A stretch of 64,000 nucleotides of DNA, taken from PFJX01 sp964393825 (GTDB lineage Bacteria; Pseudomonadota; Gammaproteobacteria; Burkholderiales; Thiobacillaceae). Made by a program: the position numbers and the translations under genes. The notes below the pieces were generated by a model that ran no database searches, was not told the origin of the DNA, and saw only the letters and a list, made by a program, of their open reading frames with translations. The DNA is taken from NCBI GenBank assembly GCA_964393825.1, contig CAYMUY010000020.1:1-64000 (forward strand). The letters are read 5' to 3'. Below are positions 10,356 through 21,325 of the stretch, in pieces; position 1 is the stretch's first letter; each line of letters begins with the position of its first letter.

Positions 10356-11472
10356 TTTCGATCTCTATTCCGTAGGCGACACAGGGGTCCAGGGACTGCG
10401 CGACCAGCTGCGCCCGGGCTTCCAGCCCATCACCCCGGTCCAGGCCGGACAAGGCCTGGAACAGGGGGCCGGCCGGGTGAAAGTTCCATTCGGTGGGGGC
10501 GACGATGCGGTACTCCGCCACCTGGTCGCCTCTGAGTTGCACCACATGCAGCAACAGACCGCGCGAGGTTTCCACCCCGGCCAGGCCGGTATTGTCGCCC
10601 AGCGACCAGGCGCGGACCAGCGTGGCGCCAAGTGTCTTGCCGGCACACCCGTTCGAGCCAACAGAGCCGGCAAGGATGTCGGCGCTACGCAAGAAATCCG
10701 GCAACGCCGCCAGTTCCAGCAGCCGCGCCAGCAGGCGGGCGCCGGCGCCGCGGCCGCGCCGCGCGATCCAGGCGGCGAGCAGGGGCTGCGCGAAGGTGCG
10801 GGCGATAGCGCCGGTCTCGGCGGGTTCGCCTCGCCACAGCGGCTGGCCGCAGAACGCGGGGGTGTCCAGGGCGCGGCGGGTGAAGTCGCGTGCCGTGGCG
10901 TCGTCCAGGGCGGGCAATGCCGGCAGCAGGCCGGCCTGGCTGATGCCGATATCGGCACCCTCCCCCAGCGTCGCGAACAGGCGCGCGGTCGGGGTGGCGC
11001 CGGCGCGGCGCCAGGCGTCGAAGCCGGCGAGGTCGCGCGCCAGCCAGACCGCGGCCGGCTCGCCCAGCAGGGTGTCGCGCAACAGCGCGTCCAGGGTCGC
11101 GGCGAAGCCCGCCGGGTCGGCGGCGGCCTGGCGCAGGCGCAACTGGCTGTCCTGGTCGGCTGGCAGGCCGGCCTGTCGCGGCCAGTCCAACAGCAGCCGC
11201 CAGGCGTGTTCCTGGGCCCATTCCAGCGCCACGGCAATCTCACGCGTCCGGGCCGCGCCGGGGTCGGCCGCCTGTCCCGCCGCCGCCGCGCAGGCGGCCT
11301 CGCAGGCGACCCGCTGCGCCTTGCCGCAGAGGCTGAAGATCAGGCCGGCGAGCTTCGCGGCCTCGGCCGGCGTCCGCCCGCCCAGGAGCTTCTGCGCCAG
11401 TTGCGGCCGCGAGGAGCGGATGGCCACCGCGCCGGGGGCCAGGGTGATGTCGATGCGGCCTTCGAGGTTCAT
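10348..11472 (-). CDS. hoxV: HoxV/HupK-like hydrogenase large-subunit scaffold protein, with in-frame repeat
   Basis: 374 residues. It resembles the [NiFe]-hydrogenase large subunit in outline (PTEWNFHPAGPLFQAL and a C-terminal DPCVAYGIE, compare DPCxxCxxH of real large subunits) but lacks the full set of metal-binding cysteines, as HoxV/HupK proteins do. These are thought to act as scaffold for the active-site cofactor. It is the first gene of the hyp operon. Residues about 262-283 (ADILAGSVGSNGCAGKT) are encoded by a palindromic repeat inserted in frame. The symbol is by similarity from memory; hupK would be equivalent. Confidence 0.8.
   Translation of the reverse strand: MNLEGRIDITLAPGAVAIRSSRPQLAQKLLGGRTPAEAAKLAGLIFSLCGKAQRVACEAACAAAAGQAADPGAARTREIAVALEWAQEHAWRLLLDWPRQAGLPADQDSQLRLRQAAADPAGFAATLDALLRDTLLGEPAAVWLARDLAGFDAWRRAGATPTARLFATLGEGADIGISQAGLLPALPALDDATARDFTRRALDTPAFCGQPLWRGEPAETGAIARTFAQPLLAAWIARRGRGAGARLLARLLELAALPDFLRSADILAGSVGSNGCAGKTLGATLVRAWSLGDNTGLAGVETSRGLLLHVVQLRGDQVAEYRIVAPTEWNFHPAGPLFQALSGLDRGDGLEARAQLVAQSLDPCVAYGIEIENA
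10622..10687. repeat. REP-like palindromic element, copy 3 (inside hoxV)
   Basis: GTGGCGCCAAGTGTCTTGCCGGC and its imperfect reverse complement (GCCGGCAAGGATGTCGGCGCTAC) face each other around a 22-base centre. The inner stem CTTGCCGGC/GCCGGCAAG is perfect. The head resembles the GTAGCGC head of the copies at 5009 and 8192. Confidence 0.75.
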
Positions 11473-11496
11473 GCGTCAAGTCTACGGCCGTTGCGG

Positions 11497-13747
11497 TCAG
11501 CGCGGCGTCTGAACGCGCTCATCCCTCCCCACCAGCCAGGCGTCAAACATCTCCAGCGGCAATGGCCGGCTGAACAGATAGCCCTGATAGGCGGCGCAAC
11601 CGAATTGATCGAGCCGCTCCAGTTGCGCCTCCGTCTCGACCCCTTCGGCGATGACATCGAGGCCCAGGGTGTGGCCCATGGTGATGATGGTCTGGACGAT
11701 GGCGGCGTCGTTGGGGTCGGTGGCCAGGTCGAAGACGAAGGAGCGATCGATTTTCAATTGGTCGAGCGGCAATCGCTTGAGGTAGGAGAGCGAGGAATAG
11801 CCGGTGCCGAAGTCGTCCAGGGAGAACCCCACGCCCAGGGTTTTGAGGGCCTGCATCCGGGCGATGGTCTCGGCGACGTTGTCGATCACCAGGCTTTCGG
11901 TCAGTTCGATCTTCAAACGGCTGGGGTCGGCGCCACTCGTGGCCAGCGCCTCCCGCACTTCGTCGACGAAACCCGCCTGGTGGAACTGGCGGGCGCTGAC
12001 GTTGATCGCCAGGCGCAGGTCGCGGGTGGTGGCACCCGCGGACCAGGCCTTGATCCGGGCGCAGGCGGTTTCGATCACCCATCGGCCGATGGGCAGGATG
12101 AGGCCGGTTTCCTCCGCCAGGGGGATGAAGCTGTCCGGCGCCACCAGGCCGCGCCGCGGATGCTGCCAGCGCAACAGCGCTTCGGCGCCAATGACCCGCC
12201 GCTTGCTGTCGAACTGCGGCTGGTAATAAAGCAGCAACTGCCCGAGGGGCACGGCCTGACGCAAATCAGCCTCCAGCGCGCTGTATTCGTCGATCGCGGA
12301 TTGCATGGCCGGGTCGAAGAAGCGCAGGCAATTGCGCCCCTGGGCCTTGGCCTGGTAGAGCGCCAGATCGGCCTGTTTCAGCAGCGTATCCACCGGCTCG
12401 TCATGGTTTTGGAAGAGGGTGACGCCGACGCTGGCGGTGCAATGGAATTCGCGGCCGTCCAGATCGTAGGGCCGGGCCAGGGCCTCGCGCACCTTCTCGC
12501 CCACCAGCCGGGCCTGGGCGGCGGCTTCCTTGGTGTCCGCGCTCAGGTCTTCCAGCACCACCACGAACTCGTCACCCCCCAGGCGCGAGATGGTGTCGCC
12601 GAGGCGGGAAATGGTGTCGCCCTCGCGCACACCGCAGTGCAGACGCTTCGCCACCTCGGCCAGCAGCAGGTCACCGACGGCGTGACCACGGGTGTCGTTG
12701 AGATTCTTGAAGTGATCCAGGTCGAGAAACAACACCGCGCCATGACAGCCACTGCGCGCGCTGCCGGCCAGCGCCTGGCCGAGACGGTCGAGCAGCAGGC
12801 GGCGATTGGGCAGATGCGTGAGCGGATCGTAATAGGCCAGGCGGTGAATCTCGGCCTGGGCTTCCTTGTTCTGGGTGATTTCGGAAAACGTGCCGACGTA
12901 ATGGGTGGTGTCGCCTTCCGGTGAGTACACCGCGGAGATGGTCAGCCACTCGGCGTAGATCTTGCCGTTCTTGCGCTTGTTCCACATTTCGCCCTGCCAG
13001 TAGCCGTCCTTGCGCAAGGCTTGCCACATCAGGTCATAAAAAGACCTGTCGTGGCGCCCGGAACGCAGCAGGGCCGGGGTCTGGCCGACGGCCTCCTCGG
13101 CGCGGTAGCCGGTGAGACGGGTGAAGGCATGATTGACCCGGACGATGACGCCGTGGGCATCGGTCACCATGATGCCTTCCTGCGACTCGAAGGCGATGGC
13201 GGCAATGCGCAGCTCCTCCTCGGCCAGGCGGCGTGCGCTGACATCGCTGAGGGTGATGCGCACCAGCGGCGCCTCGCCATCGAGATGCAGGCAGTCAAGA
13301 CGGGCGTGGAAGCGCACACCGTCACCGCGCAACATGGCCAACTCACAGCTCTGCCGGTCACCCGGCCGCGCGACCCGCATGAACTGGCGCTGCCAGCGGT
13401 CCTGGTCTTCCGCCGCGATGAAGCGGACGAAACGGCGTAGCAGAAGTTGTTTGCGCGCCTCGCCCAACAAGGCCGCGCCAGTGAGGTTGATCTGTTCGAT
13501 CAGGCCGGTATGCGTGAGGGTGAGGTAGCCGACCGGCGCGAAATCGTAGAGGTCGACATAACGGTCGCGCGATGCCTCCAGCTCGAGCTGCACCTGGCGC
13601 AGCGTCTCGTTCTGCATCTGCAGTTCGATCTGGTGCACCTGGAGTTCGAGCAGGAGTTCCTCGGCAGGCCGGTTCGCTGCCGCAACCGGCATATTGGCAC
13701 GCCGCGCTTCCGCCACCTCGCGCAGTGAGGGGGACGAGGTATCAGGC

Positions 13748-13755
<8 letters not shown>
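11497..13755 (-). CDS. PAS-PAS-GGDEF-EAL cyclic-di-GMP protein
   Basis: 752 residues from the ATG at 13755 (an upstream ATG at 13770 is possible). An N-terminal coiled helix (VHQIELQMQNETLRQ) precedes a PAS domain (YVDLYDFAPVGYLTL), then a second PAS (IAFESQEGIMVTDAHGVIVRVN), a GGDEF domain with intact GGDEF, and an EAL domain (GAEALLRWQHP, ELTES, DDFGTGYSS, KIDRSFV, IAEGVE). Both catalytic motifs look intact, so synthesis and breakdown of c-di-GMP are both possible. Just before GGDEF the heptad DTISRLG is present twice, from a 21-bp tandem duplication. The gene overlaps the end of the upstream hybrid kinase, which has the same N-terminal module. No membrane segment is seen, so it is probably cytoplasmic. 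Confidence 0.93.
12580..12621. repeat. 21-bp tandem duplication next to GGDEF motif
   Basis: Two adjacent 21-bp units (12580-12600 and 12601-12621) match at 18 of 21 bases and encode DTISRLG twice directly before GDEF. The reading frame is kept. Confidence 0.9.
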
Positions 13756-16288
<2,533 letters not shown>

Positions 16289-16474
16289 GCGTATCCTTTT
16301 CCTGAACGAAAGCGAGACCCACCGCCATGTCAGCAGGCAGACGAACCCCGGTCGGCGCATGGACAGGCCCCGCCCGTATGACGGTTAGCGGCGGCCCGGC
16401 AATTAACTTGAGCTGCCTAGGGTTCTCCCGGGGACATCCTAACGCCATTGATGCCCATAGGGACAATCCACCGC

Positions 16475-19387
16475 TCAGCGTGCATCCTCCATCGCCAGCA
16501 GAATCAGCGGCGATGTGCCGCCGCGGTCGGCGAGACGGCGGGCGTTGAGCAACAGGGTGCAGCGGCCGACGCCGGGGAAGTCCTGCTCCACCTTGTAGTC
16601 CTCGAAACTCTGGTCACGCGGCAGGAGGGTCTCCAGCAATTCGCGCAACTCCGGGATGTCCCACTCCTGCTGGCCCAGGGCATACAAGGGCTGGCCGAGG
16701 GTGATGGCGGCGGTGGTCTTGAAGCGTCGATAGAAGGCGCGGCTGGCGGTGACCACGCGCAGTTCGCCATCCAGCACCACCAGCGGTTCCCGCACGGTGT
16801 CGACGATGGCTTCCGCCATGCGCCGCGCCGCGGCCACGGCTTCATCGGCGGCGACCCGCTGGCTGATGTCGGTAAAGGTGAGCACGACACCGTCGATGAC
16901 ATTGTCGAGCGTGCGATAGGGCTGGATGCGCGCCAGGTAGGTGGCGCCGGAAACGTTCCTCACCTCGCGCTCGCGCGGCACCAGGGATTCGAGCACCGTT
17001 TTCGCCTCGGCCAGCAGGTCTTCATCGACGAGATCGGACTTGATGTCGGCGAGCGGCCGCCCGACGTCGGTGGCCACCAGGCGATAGATCGCGGCGGCGT
17101 CGCGGGTGTAGCGGCGAATATGCAGGTACGGATCGAGAAAGACGGTGCCGACATGGATGTTGTCGAGCAGGTTCTTCATGTCGTTCTGCATGCCGGCCAG
17201 CTGCTCGATCTTGGCCTGCAATTCCGAGTTCACCGTAATCAATTCCTCGTTCACCGATTGCAACTCCTCCTTGGAGGTCTCCAGTTCCTCGTTGGTGGAT
17301 TGCAGCTCCTCGTTGGTGGATTGCAGCTCCTCGTTGGTCGACTTGAGCTCCTCGTTGGAGGCCTGCTGTTCCTCGATGGTGGCCTGCAGGTTTTCCTTGT
17401 TGTAGGCGAGCTCCCGTTCCAGTTCCTCGATCCGTCGCGCGGCGCCCGCCGCCGGTTTGCCGCCCTTGCCGGTGGCCGCCTTGCCGGGCGCTCGCGGCAG
17501 ATCCTGGAAGCTGACCAGCATCAGGCCGGCCCCGGCCTCCGGGTCGGGCAGCGGCCGCACGCTGAGGCTGACCGGCTGGACATCGCCATCGGTCCTGACC
17601 AGCACTTCGCGGTTGAGGATCGGCTTGGCCTCGGCGCCATGCAGGGCCGTGCGCAATTCAAGCTGCAGGCCCTCGCGCGCCATGTCGATCAGGTTGAGGC
17701 TGGCCTCGCCGGGGGCCGGGCGCAGGTATTTGCCGGTCTCGCCATGCACGTAGAGGATGTTGCCCTTGAGGTCGGTCACCACCGAAGCGGGCGCGAAGGA
17801 CTGCAGCAACACGCGGCGGGTGAGCTCGGCGAAATTGGTCTCCCGCGACTTCTTCACCACTTCCTCCGCGGGCTTGCCGCCGCCCTCCGCCGACCAGGAG
17901 AGGCTGGACGCCATCACCGAGCGGGTGGAGGCAATGCTGTGGACGGCGCGATAGAGCTTCCACTTGCGGCTGAGCGCGGTGAACAGATCGGGGTGGCCGC
18001 CAATGCTCTCGGAAGGCGACAGGAACAGGACTCCGCCGGGTTTCAGGGCGTAATGGAAGGTGGGCAACAGCCGGTTCTGCAATTCCGGCTCCAGATAGAT
18101 CATCAGGTTGCGGCAGCAGAGCAGGTCGAGCTTGGTGAAGGGCGGGTCCTTGATGACGTTCTGGACGGCGAACACCACCATCTCGCGAATCTCCTTCTTC
18201 ACCCGGTAGCCCTCGTCCTCCTTGAGGAAATAGCGGCGCAGCCGTTCCGGCGATACGTCGGCAGCGATATTCGGCGGATAGTGGCCGGCACGGGCGAGCG
18301 CGATGGCATCTTCATCGAGGTCCGTGGCGTAGATCTGCACCTTGAATTCGTGATGCCGTGTCTCCCACGCTTCATCCAGATATTCGCGCAACAGGATGGC
18401 GAGGGAATAGGCCTCCTCGCCACTGGCACAGCCGGCCACCCAGGCGCGGAAGACATAGCCCTCCGGCTTGTCGGCGAGCAGGGGCGCCAGGATGTCCTGC
18501 TTGAGGGTGACGAAGGCTTCCGGGTCACGGAAGAAGCTGGTGACGTTGATCAACAACTCCTTGAACAAGGTCTGCAACTCGGCCGCGTGCTCCTTGAGAT
18601 AGCGGGCATAGGTGTCGTAATCGCCGATGTCGTGCTGCGCCATGCGCCGCTCGATGCGGCGGCTGATGGTGCTTTTCTTGTACAGCGAGAAGTCATTGCC
18701 GGTGCCGGCGCGCAACTGCATCAGGATGCGACTGATGCCGGCGGCGGGCGCACGCCCGGTTGTCAAATCGGCGGCCGCCGACTGCAGCCTGCCCGGCAGG
18801 GTGATCAGTTGCGCCAGAGCGGCCGGCATGGCGTCCGGCGCCAGCACCCGGGTGGCGTAGCCCGCATGGATGGCACTGGTCGGCATGCCATCGTAGCGGG
18901 CCGTGGCCGGGTCCTGCACCAGGGCGATGCCGCCGCCACCGAGGATGGCGCGCAGGCCCAGGGTGCCGTCGGTGCCGTTGCCGGACAGGATGATGCCGAT
19001 GGCGCGCTCGCCCTGGTCCTCGGCCAGCGAGCGTAGGAAGGCATCGATCGGCATGCGCTGTCCGCGCGGCACTTCCGGCACGGAAAGCTGCAGCACGCCA
19101 TGGAAGATCGCCAGGTCGCGGTTGGGTGGCAGGACATGGACATGGTTGGGCATCGCCCGGGTCTGCTCGCCGATCTCGACCACCGGCATCGCGGTGCAGC
19201 GTTGCAGGATCTCCCCGAGCAGGCTGACGTGATCCGGGTCCAGGTGGGAGACCAGGACGAAGGCCATGCCGCTCTCCGGCGGCACCTTGCGGAAGAACGC
19301 CTCGAATGCTTCCAGGCCGCCGGCGGAGGCGCCAAGGGCCACGATGGGAAAGGCATCGGCGGGTTTGGCTTGGGTAGGCATGGGCAA
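16475..19387 (-). CDS. CheB-CheR-PAS chemotaxis-like fusion protein
   Basis: 970 residues. CheB methylesterase domain first (GASAGGLEAFE, VSHLDPDH, LSGNGTDGTLG supplying Ser, His and Asp), then CheR methyltransferase (INVTSFFRDPEAF, AGCASGEEAYSLAI, CRNLMIYLEPELQ), a PAS-like part, a long glutamate-rich coiled coil (about residues 640-725 with repeated STNEELQ), and a second PAS region at the C-terminus (YLHIRRYTRDAAAIYRL). Such fusions occur widely in signalling clusters without che operons. It lacks a kinase domain of its own; the hybrid kinase downstream on the same strand (13748-16288) is a likely partner, with about 190 bp between them. Confidence 0.93.
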   Translation of the reverse strand: MPMPTQAKPADAFPIVALGASAGGLEAFEAFFRKVPPESGMAFVLVSHLDPDHVSLLGEILQRCTAMPVVEIGEQTRAMPNHVHVLPPNRDLAIFHGVLQLSVPEVPRGQRMPIDAFLRSLAEDQGERAIGIILSGNGTDGTLGLRAILGGGGIALVQDPATARYDGMPTSAIHAGYATRVLAPDAMPAALAQLITLPGRLQSAAADLTTGRAPAAGISRILMQLRAGTGNDFSLYKKSTISRRIERRMAQHDIGDYDTYARYLKEHAAELQTLFKELLINVTSFFRDPEAFVTLKQDILAPLLADKPEGYVFRAWVAGCASGEEAYSLAILLREYLDEAWETRHHEFKVQIYATDLDEDAIALARAGHYPPNIAADVSPERLRRYFLKEDEGYRVKKEIREMVVFAVQNVIKDPPFTKLDLLCCRNLMIYLEPELQNRLLPTFHYALKPGGVLFLSPSESIGGHPDLFTALSRKWKLYRAVHSIASTRSVMASSLSWSAEGGGKPAEEVVKKSRETNFAELTRRVLLQSFAPASVVTDLKGNILYVHGETGKYLRPAPGEASLNLIDMAREGLQLELRTALHGAEAKPILNREVLVRTDGDVQPVSLSVRPLPDPEAGAGLMLVSFQDLPRAPGKAATGKGGKPAAGAARRIEELERELAYNKENLQATIEEQQASNEELKSTNEELQSTNEELQSTNEELETSKEELQSVNEELITVNSELQAKIEQLAGMQNDMKNLLDNIHVGTVFLDPYLHIRRYTRDAAAIYRLVATDVGRPLADIKSDLVDEDLLAEAKTVLESLVPREREVRNVSGATYLARIQPYRTLDNVIDGVVLTFTDISQRVAADEAVAAARRMAEAIVDTVREPLVVLDGELRVVTASRAFYRRFKTTAAITLGQPLYALGQQEWDIPELRELLETLLPRDQSFEDYKVEQDFPGVGRCTLLLNARRLADRGGTSPLILLAMEDAR
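17262..17370. repeat. 21-bp coding repeats for STNEELQ heptads
   Basis: CTCCTCGTTGGTGGATTGCAG-type units repeat in tandem and encode the SNEELKS/STNEELQ/ETSKEELQ heptads of the coiled-coil linker in the CheB-CheR protein. Confidence 0.85.
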
Positions 19388-19453
19388 CTCCGGAGTAGTG
19401 GCCTCGAATGCTACGGGAATTTCCCTGCCATCACGCGCCGATGCGGCGCCGGC

Positions 19454-19879
19454 TTACTTGACCAGGGTCACCGGCACATGCACCAGATGCAGCACCTTGG
19501 TCGAGGTCGAACCCAGCAGCAGGCCCTGCAGCGAGCCCATGCCGCGGCTGCCCATCACGATCTGGTTGCAGCCGCACTCTTCCACGAAGCGGGCGATGGT
19601 TTCCGCCACTTCGCCGACGGCATGGTGCGCCTGATAGGCGATGCCCGCCGCGTCGAGGATGCCGCGCGCGGACTGGGTGGCTGCATCCGAGAGCGAGCGC
19701 TGCATGGCCTCGATCTCCGACTCGCGCAGGAAGCGCTTCACCTCCCAGGCTTCCACGGTCGTCTGCACATTGAGCAGATTGACCTGCACTTCGCCCACCT
19801 GGCTGGAAAGTTCGACGACGTGGCGCACCGCCCGCTCGGAGCTGGCGGAACCGTCGACGGGAATCAGGATTTTGTACAT
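19454..19879 (-). CDS. universal stress protein UspA family
   Basis: 141 residues starting MYKILIPVDGS, a single Usp domain. The ATP-binding pattern G-x2-G-x9-G-S/T is present in GSRGMGSLQGLLLGSTS, so it is probably an ATP-binding type. Usp proteins support survival under stress or growth arrest; a specific role is not evident. It is divergent from the transporter gene, with about 100 bp between them that should hold both promoters. Confidence 0.93.
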   Translation of the reverse strand: MYKILIPVDGSASSERAVRHVVELSSQVGEVQVNLLNVQTTVEAWEVKRFLRESEIEAMQRSLSDAATQSARGILDAAGIAYQAHHAVGEVAETIARFVEECGCNQIVMGSRGMGSLQGLLLGSTSTKVLHLVHVPVTLVK

Positions 19880-19978
19880 GGTGAAAACCTTTTTTCAGGG
19901 AAGCGTTTGGAGGCCTTGCGGAGGTCCTTTGTGCAACGCAATATAAGCGTACATCAACATCCGGTTACAGACTATTCC

Positions 19979-21301
19979 ATGCCCATCCTCGCGCGTCACG
20001 CCCTTCTGGCGCTCTGTGCCCTGCTCGCCCCCTCCCTGGCACTGGCCGCCGACGGCCCGGTCGTGCTGGGCATCCCGGTGGCGTTCATCCTGTTCGCGCT
20101 GACCCTGCTCGGCGTCGCGCTGTTCCACCATCACACCCTGGCGGTGGCGCTCACCGGGCTGGCCACGATCACGCTGTACAAACTGGGTTTCACCGATTTC
20201 CACGGCATTCCCGGCCTGCCTGGGCTCGGCGCCCACCTGCTGCACGAATGGGTGACTCTGGCCAACCTGCTCGGCCTGCTGCTCGGTTTCTCCATCCTGG
20301 CCCGCCACTTCGAGGACAGCCGCATTCCGGAAGTCCTGCCGCGCTACCTGCCGGACGACTGGAAGGGCGGCTTCGTGTTGCTGGTGATGGTGTTCGTGCT
20401 CTCGTCCTTCCTCGACAACATCGCCGCGGCGCTGATCGGCGGCACCGTGGCGGCCGGGGTGTTCCACCGCCGCGTCCACATCGGCTATCTGGCGGCCATC
20501 GTCGCTGCCTCCAACGCTGGCGGTTCCGGCTCGGTGGTGGGCGATACCACCACCACCATGATGTGGATCGACGGGGTGGCGCCGCTGGACGTGATCCACG
20601 CCTATACCGCCGCCGTGCCCGCCCTGCTGATCTTCGGCGTCATCGCCGCGAAGCAGCAACACGCCTACGCGCCGATCCAGAAGGACGCGACCCTGCACAA
20701 TGACGGCGTCGACTGGGCCTATGTGCTGATCGTGCTGGCCATCCTGGCGGGCGCGATGACCACCAACATCGTGGTCAACACCCATTTCCCGGAATGGTCC
20801 GATGCCTTCCCCTTCCTCGGAGTGGCGGTCTGGCTGGTGGTGCTGGCGCTGGCGCCGGTGCGCAAGCCGGTGTGGAGCCTGCTGCCGGACGCCGCCAAGG
20901 GCAGCATGTTCCTGCTCTCCCTGGTGGTCTGCGCGTCGATGATGCCGGTGGAGACACTGCCGGCGGCCTCCTGGGAAACCGCCTTCGGCCTCGGTTTCGT
21001 GTCTGCCGTGTTCGACAACATCCCGCTCACCGCCCTGGCGCTGACCCAGGGTGGCTACGACTGGGGGGTCCTTGCCTACGCGGTCGGCTTCGGTGGTTCC
21101 ATGGTGTGGTTCGGTTCCTCCGCCGGCGTCGCCCTCTCCAACCTGTTCCCGGAAGCCCGTTCGGTGGCCGCCTGGATCAAGGGGGGCTGGCATGTGACGC
21201 TGGCCTACATGCTTGGTTTCATGATCATGATCGGCGTCGTCGGCTGGCACCCGCACACGCCGCACAAGGAAGTGCCGGCGGTGACCCAGGCACACCCGTA
21301 A
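19979..21301 (+). CDS. ArsB/NhaD-superfamily ion (citrate-like) transporter
   Basis: About 440 residues from the ATG at 19979; longer in-frame readings run antisense through the Usp gene and were dropped. A signal-peptide-like first helix (ARHALLALCALLAPSLALA) is followed by about ten further hydrophobic segments. Motifs such as SSFLDNIAAALIGGTVA, AASNAGGSGSVVGDTTTTMMW and SAVFDNIPLTALAL form two inverted, related halves, as in the ion transporter superfamily that includes NhaD sodium/proton antiporters and citrate carriers. The substrate cannot be told from the sequence. A His-rich tail (HPHTPHKE) ends the protein. Confidence 0.85.
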   Translation: MPILARHALLALCALLAPSLALAADGPVVLGIPVAFILFALTLLGVALFHHHTLAVALTGLATITLYKLGFTDFHGIPGLPGLGAHLLHEWVTLANLLGLLLGFSILARHFEDSRIPEVLPRYLPDDWKGGFVLLVMVFVLSSFLDNIAAALIGGTVAAGVFHRRVHIGYLAAIVAASNAGGSGSVVGDTTTTMMWIDGVAPLDVIHAYTAAVPALLIFGVIAAKQQHAYAPIQKDATLHNDGVDWAYVLIVLAILAGAMTTNIVVNTHFPEWSDAFPFLGVAVWLVVLALAPVRKPVWSLLPDAAKGSMFLLSLVVCASMMPVETLPAASWETAFGLGFVSAVFDNIPLTALALTQGGYDWGVLAYAVGFGGSMVWFGSSAGVALSNLFPEARSVAAWIKGGWHVTLAYMLGFMIMIGVVGWHPHTPHKEVPAVTQAHP

Positions 21302-21325
21302 GCCTGCGTCGCGCGAGCGGGTCTC

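Noticed and set aside
10198..12924. 908-residue plus-strand open frame
   Set aside because: Antisense to hypA, hoxV and the GGDEF-EAL gene; composition is that of a shadow.
17262..17370. CRISPR-like repeats
   Set aside because: The 21-bp repeats are in frame and encode coiled-coil heptads without spacers.
16448..19036. 862-residue plus-strand open frame
   Set aside because: Antisense to the CheB-CheR gene, including its repeats; shadow.
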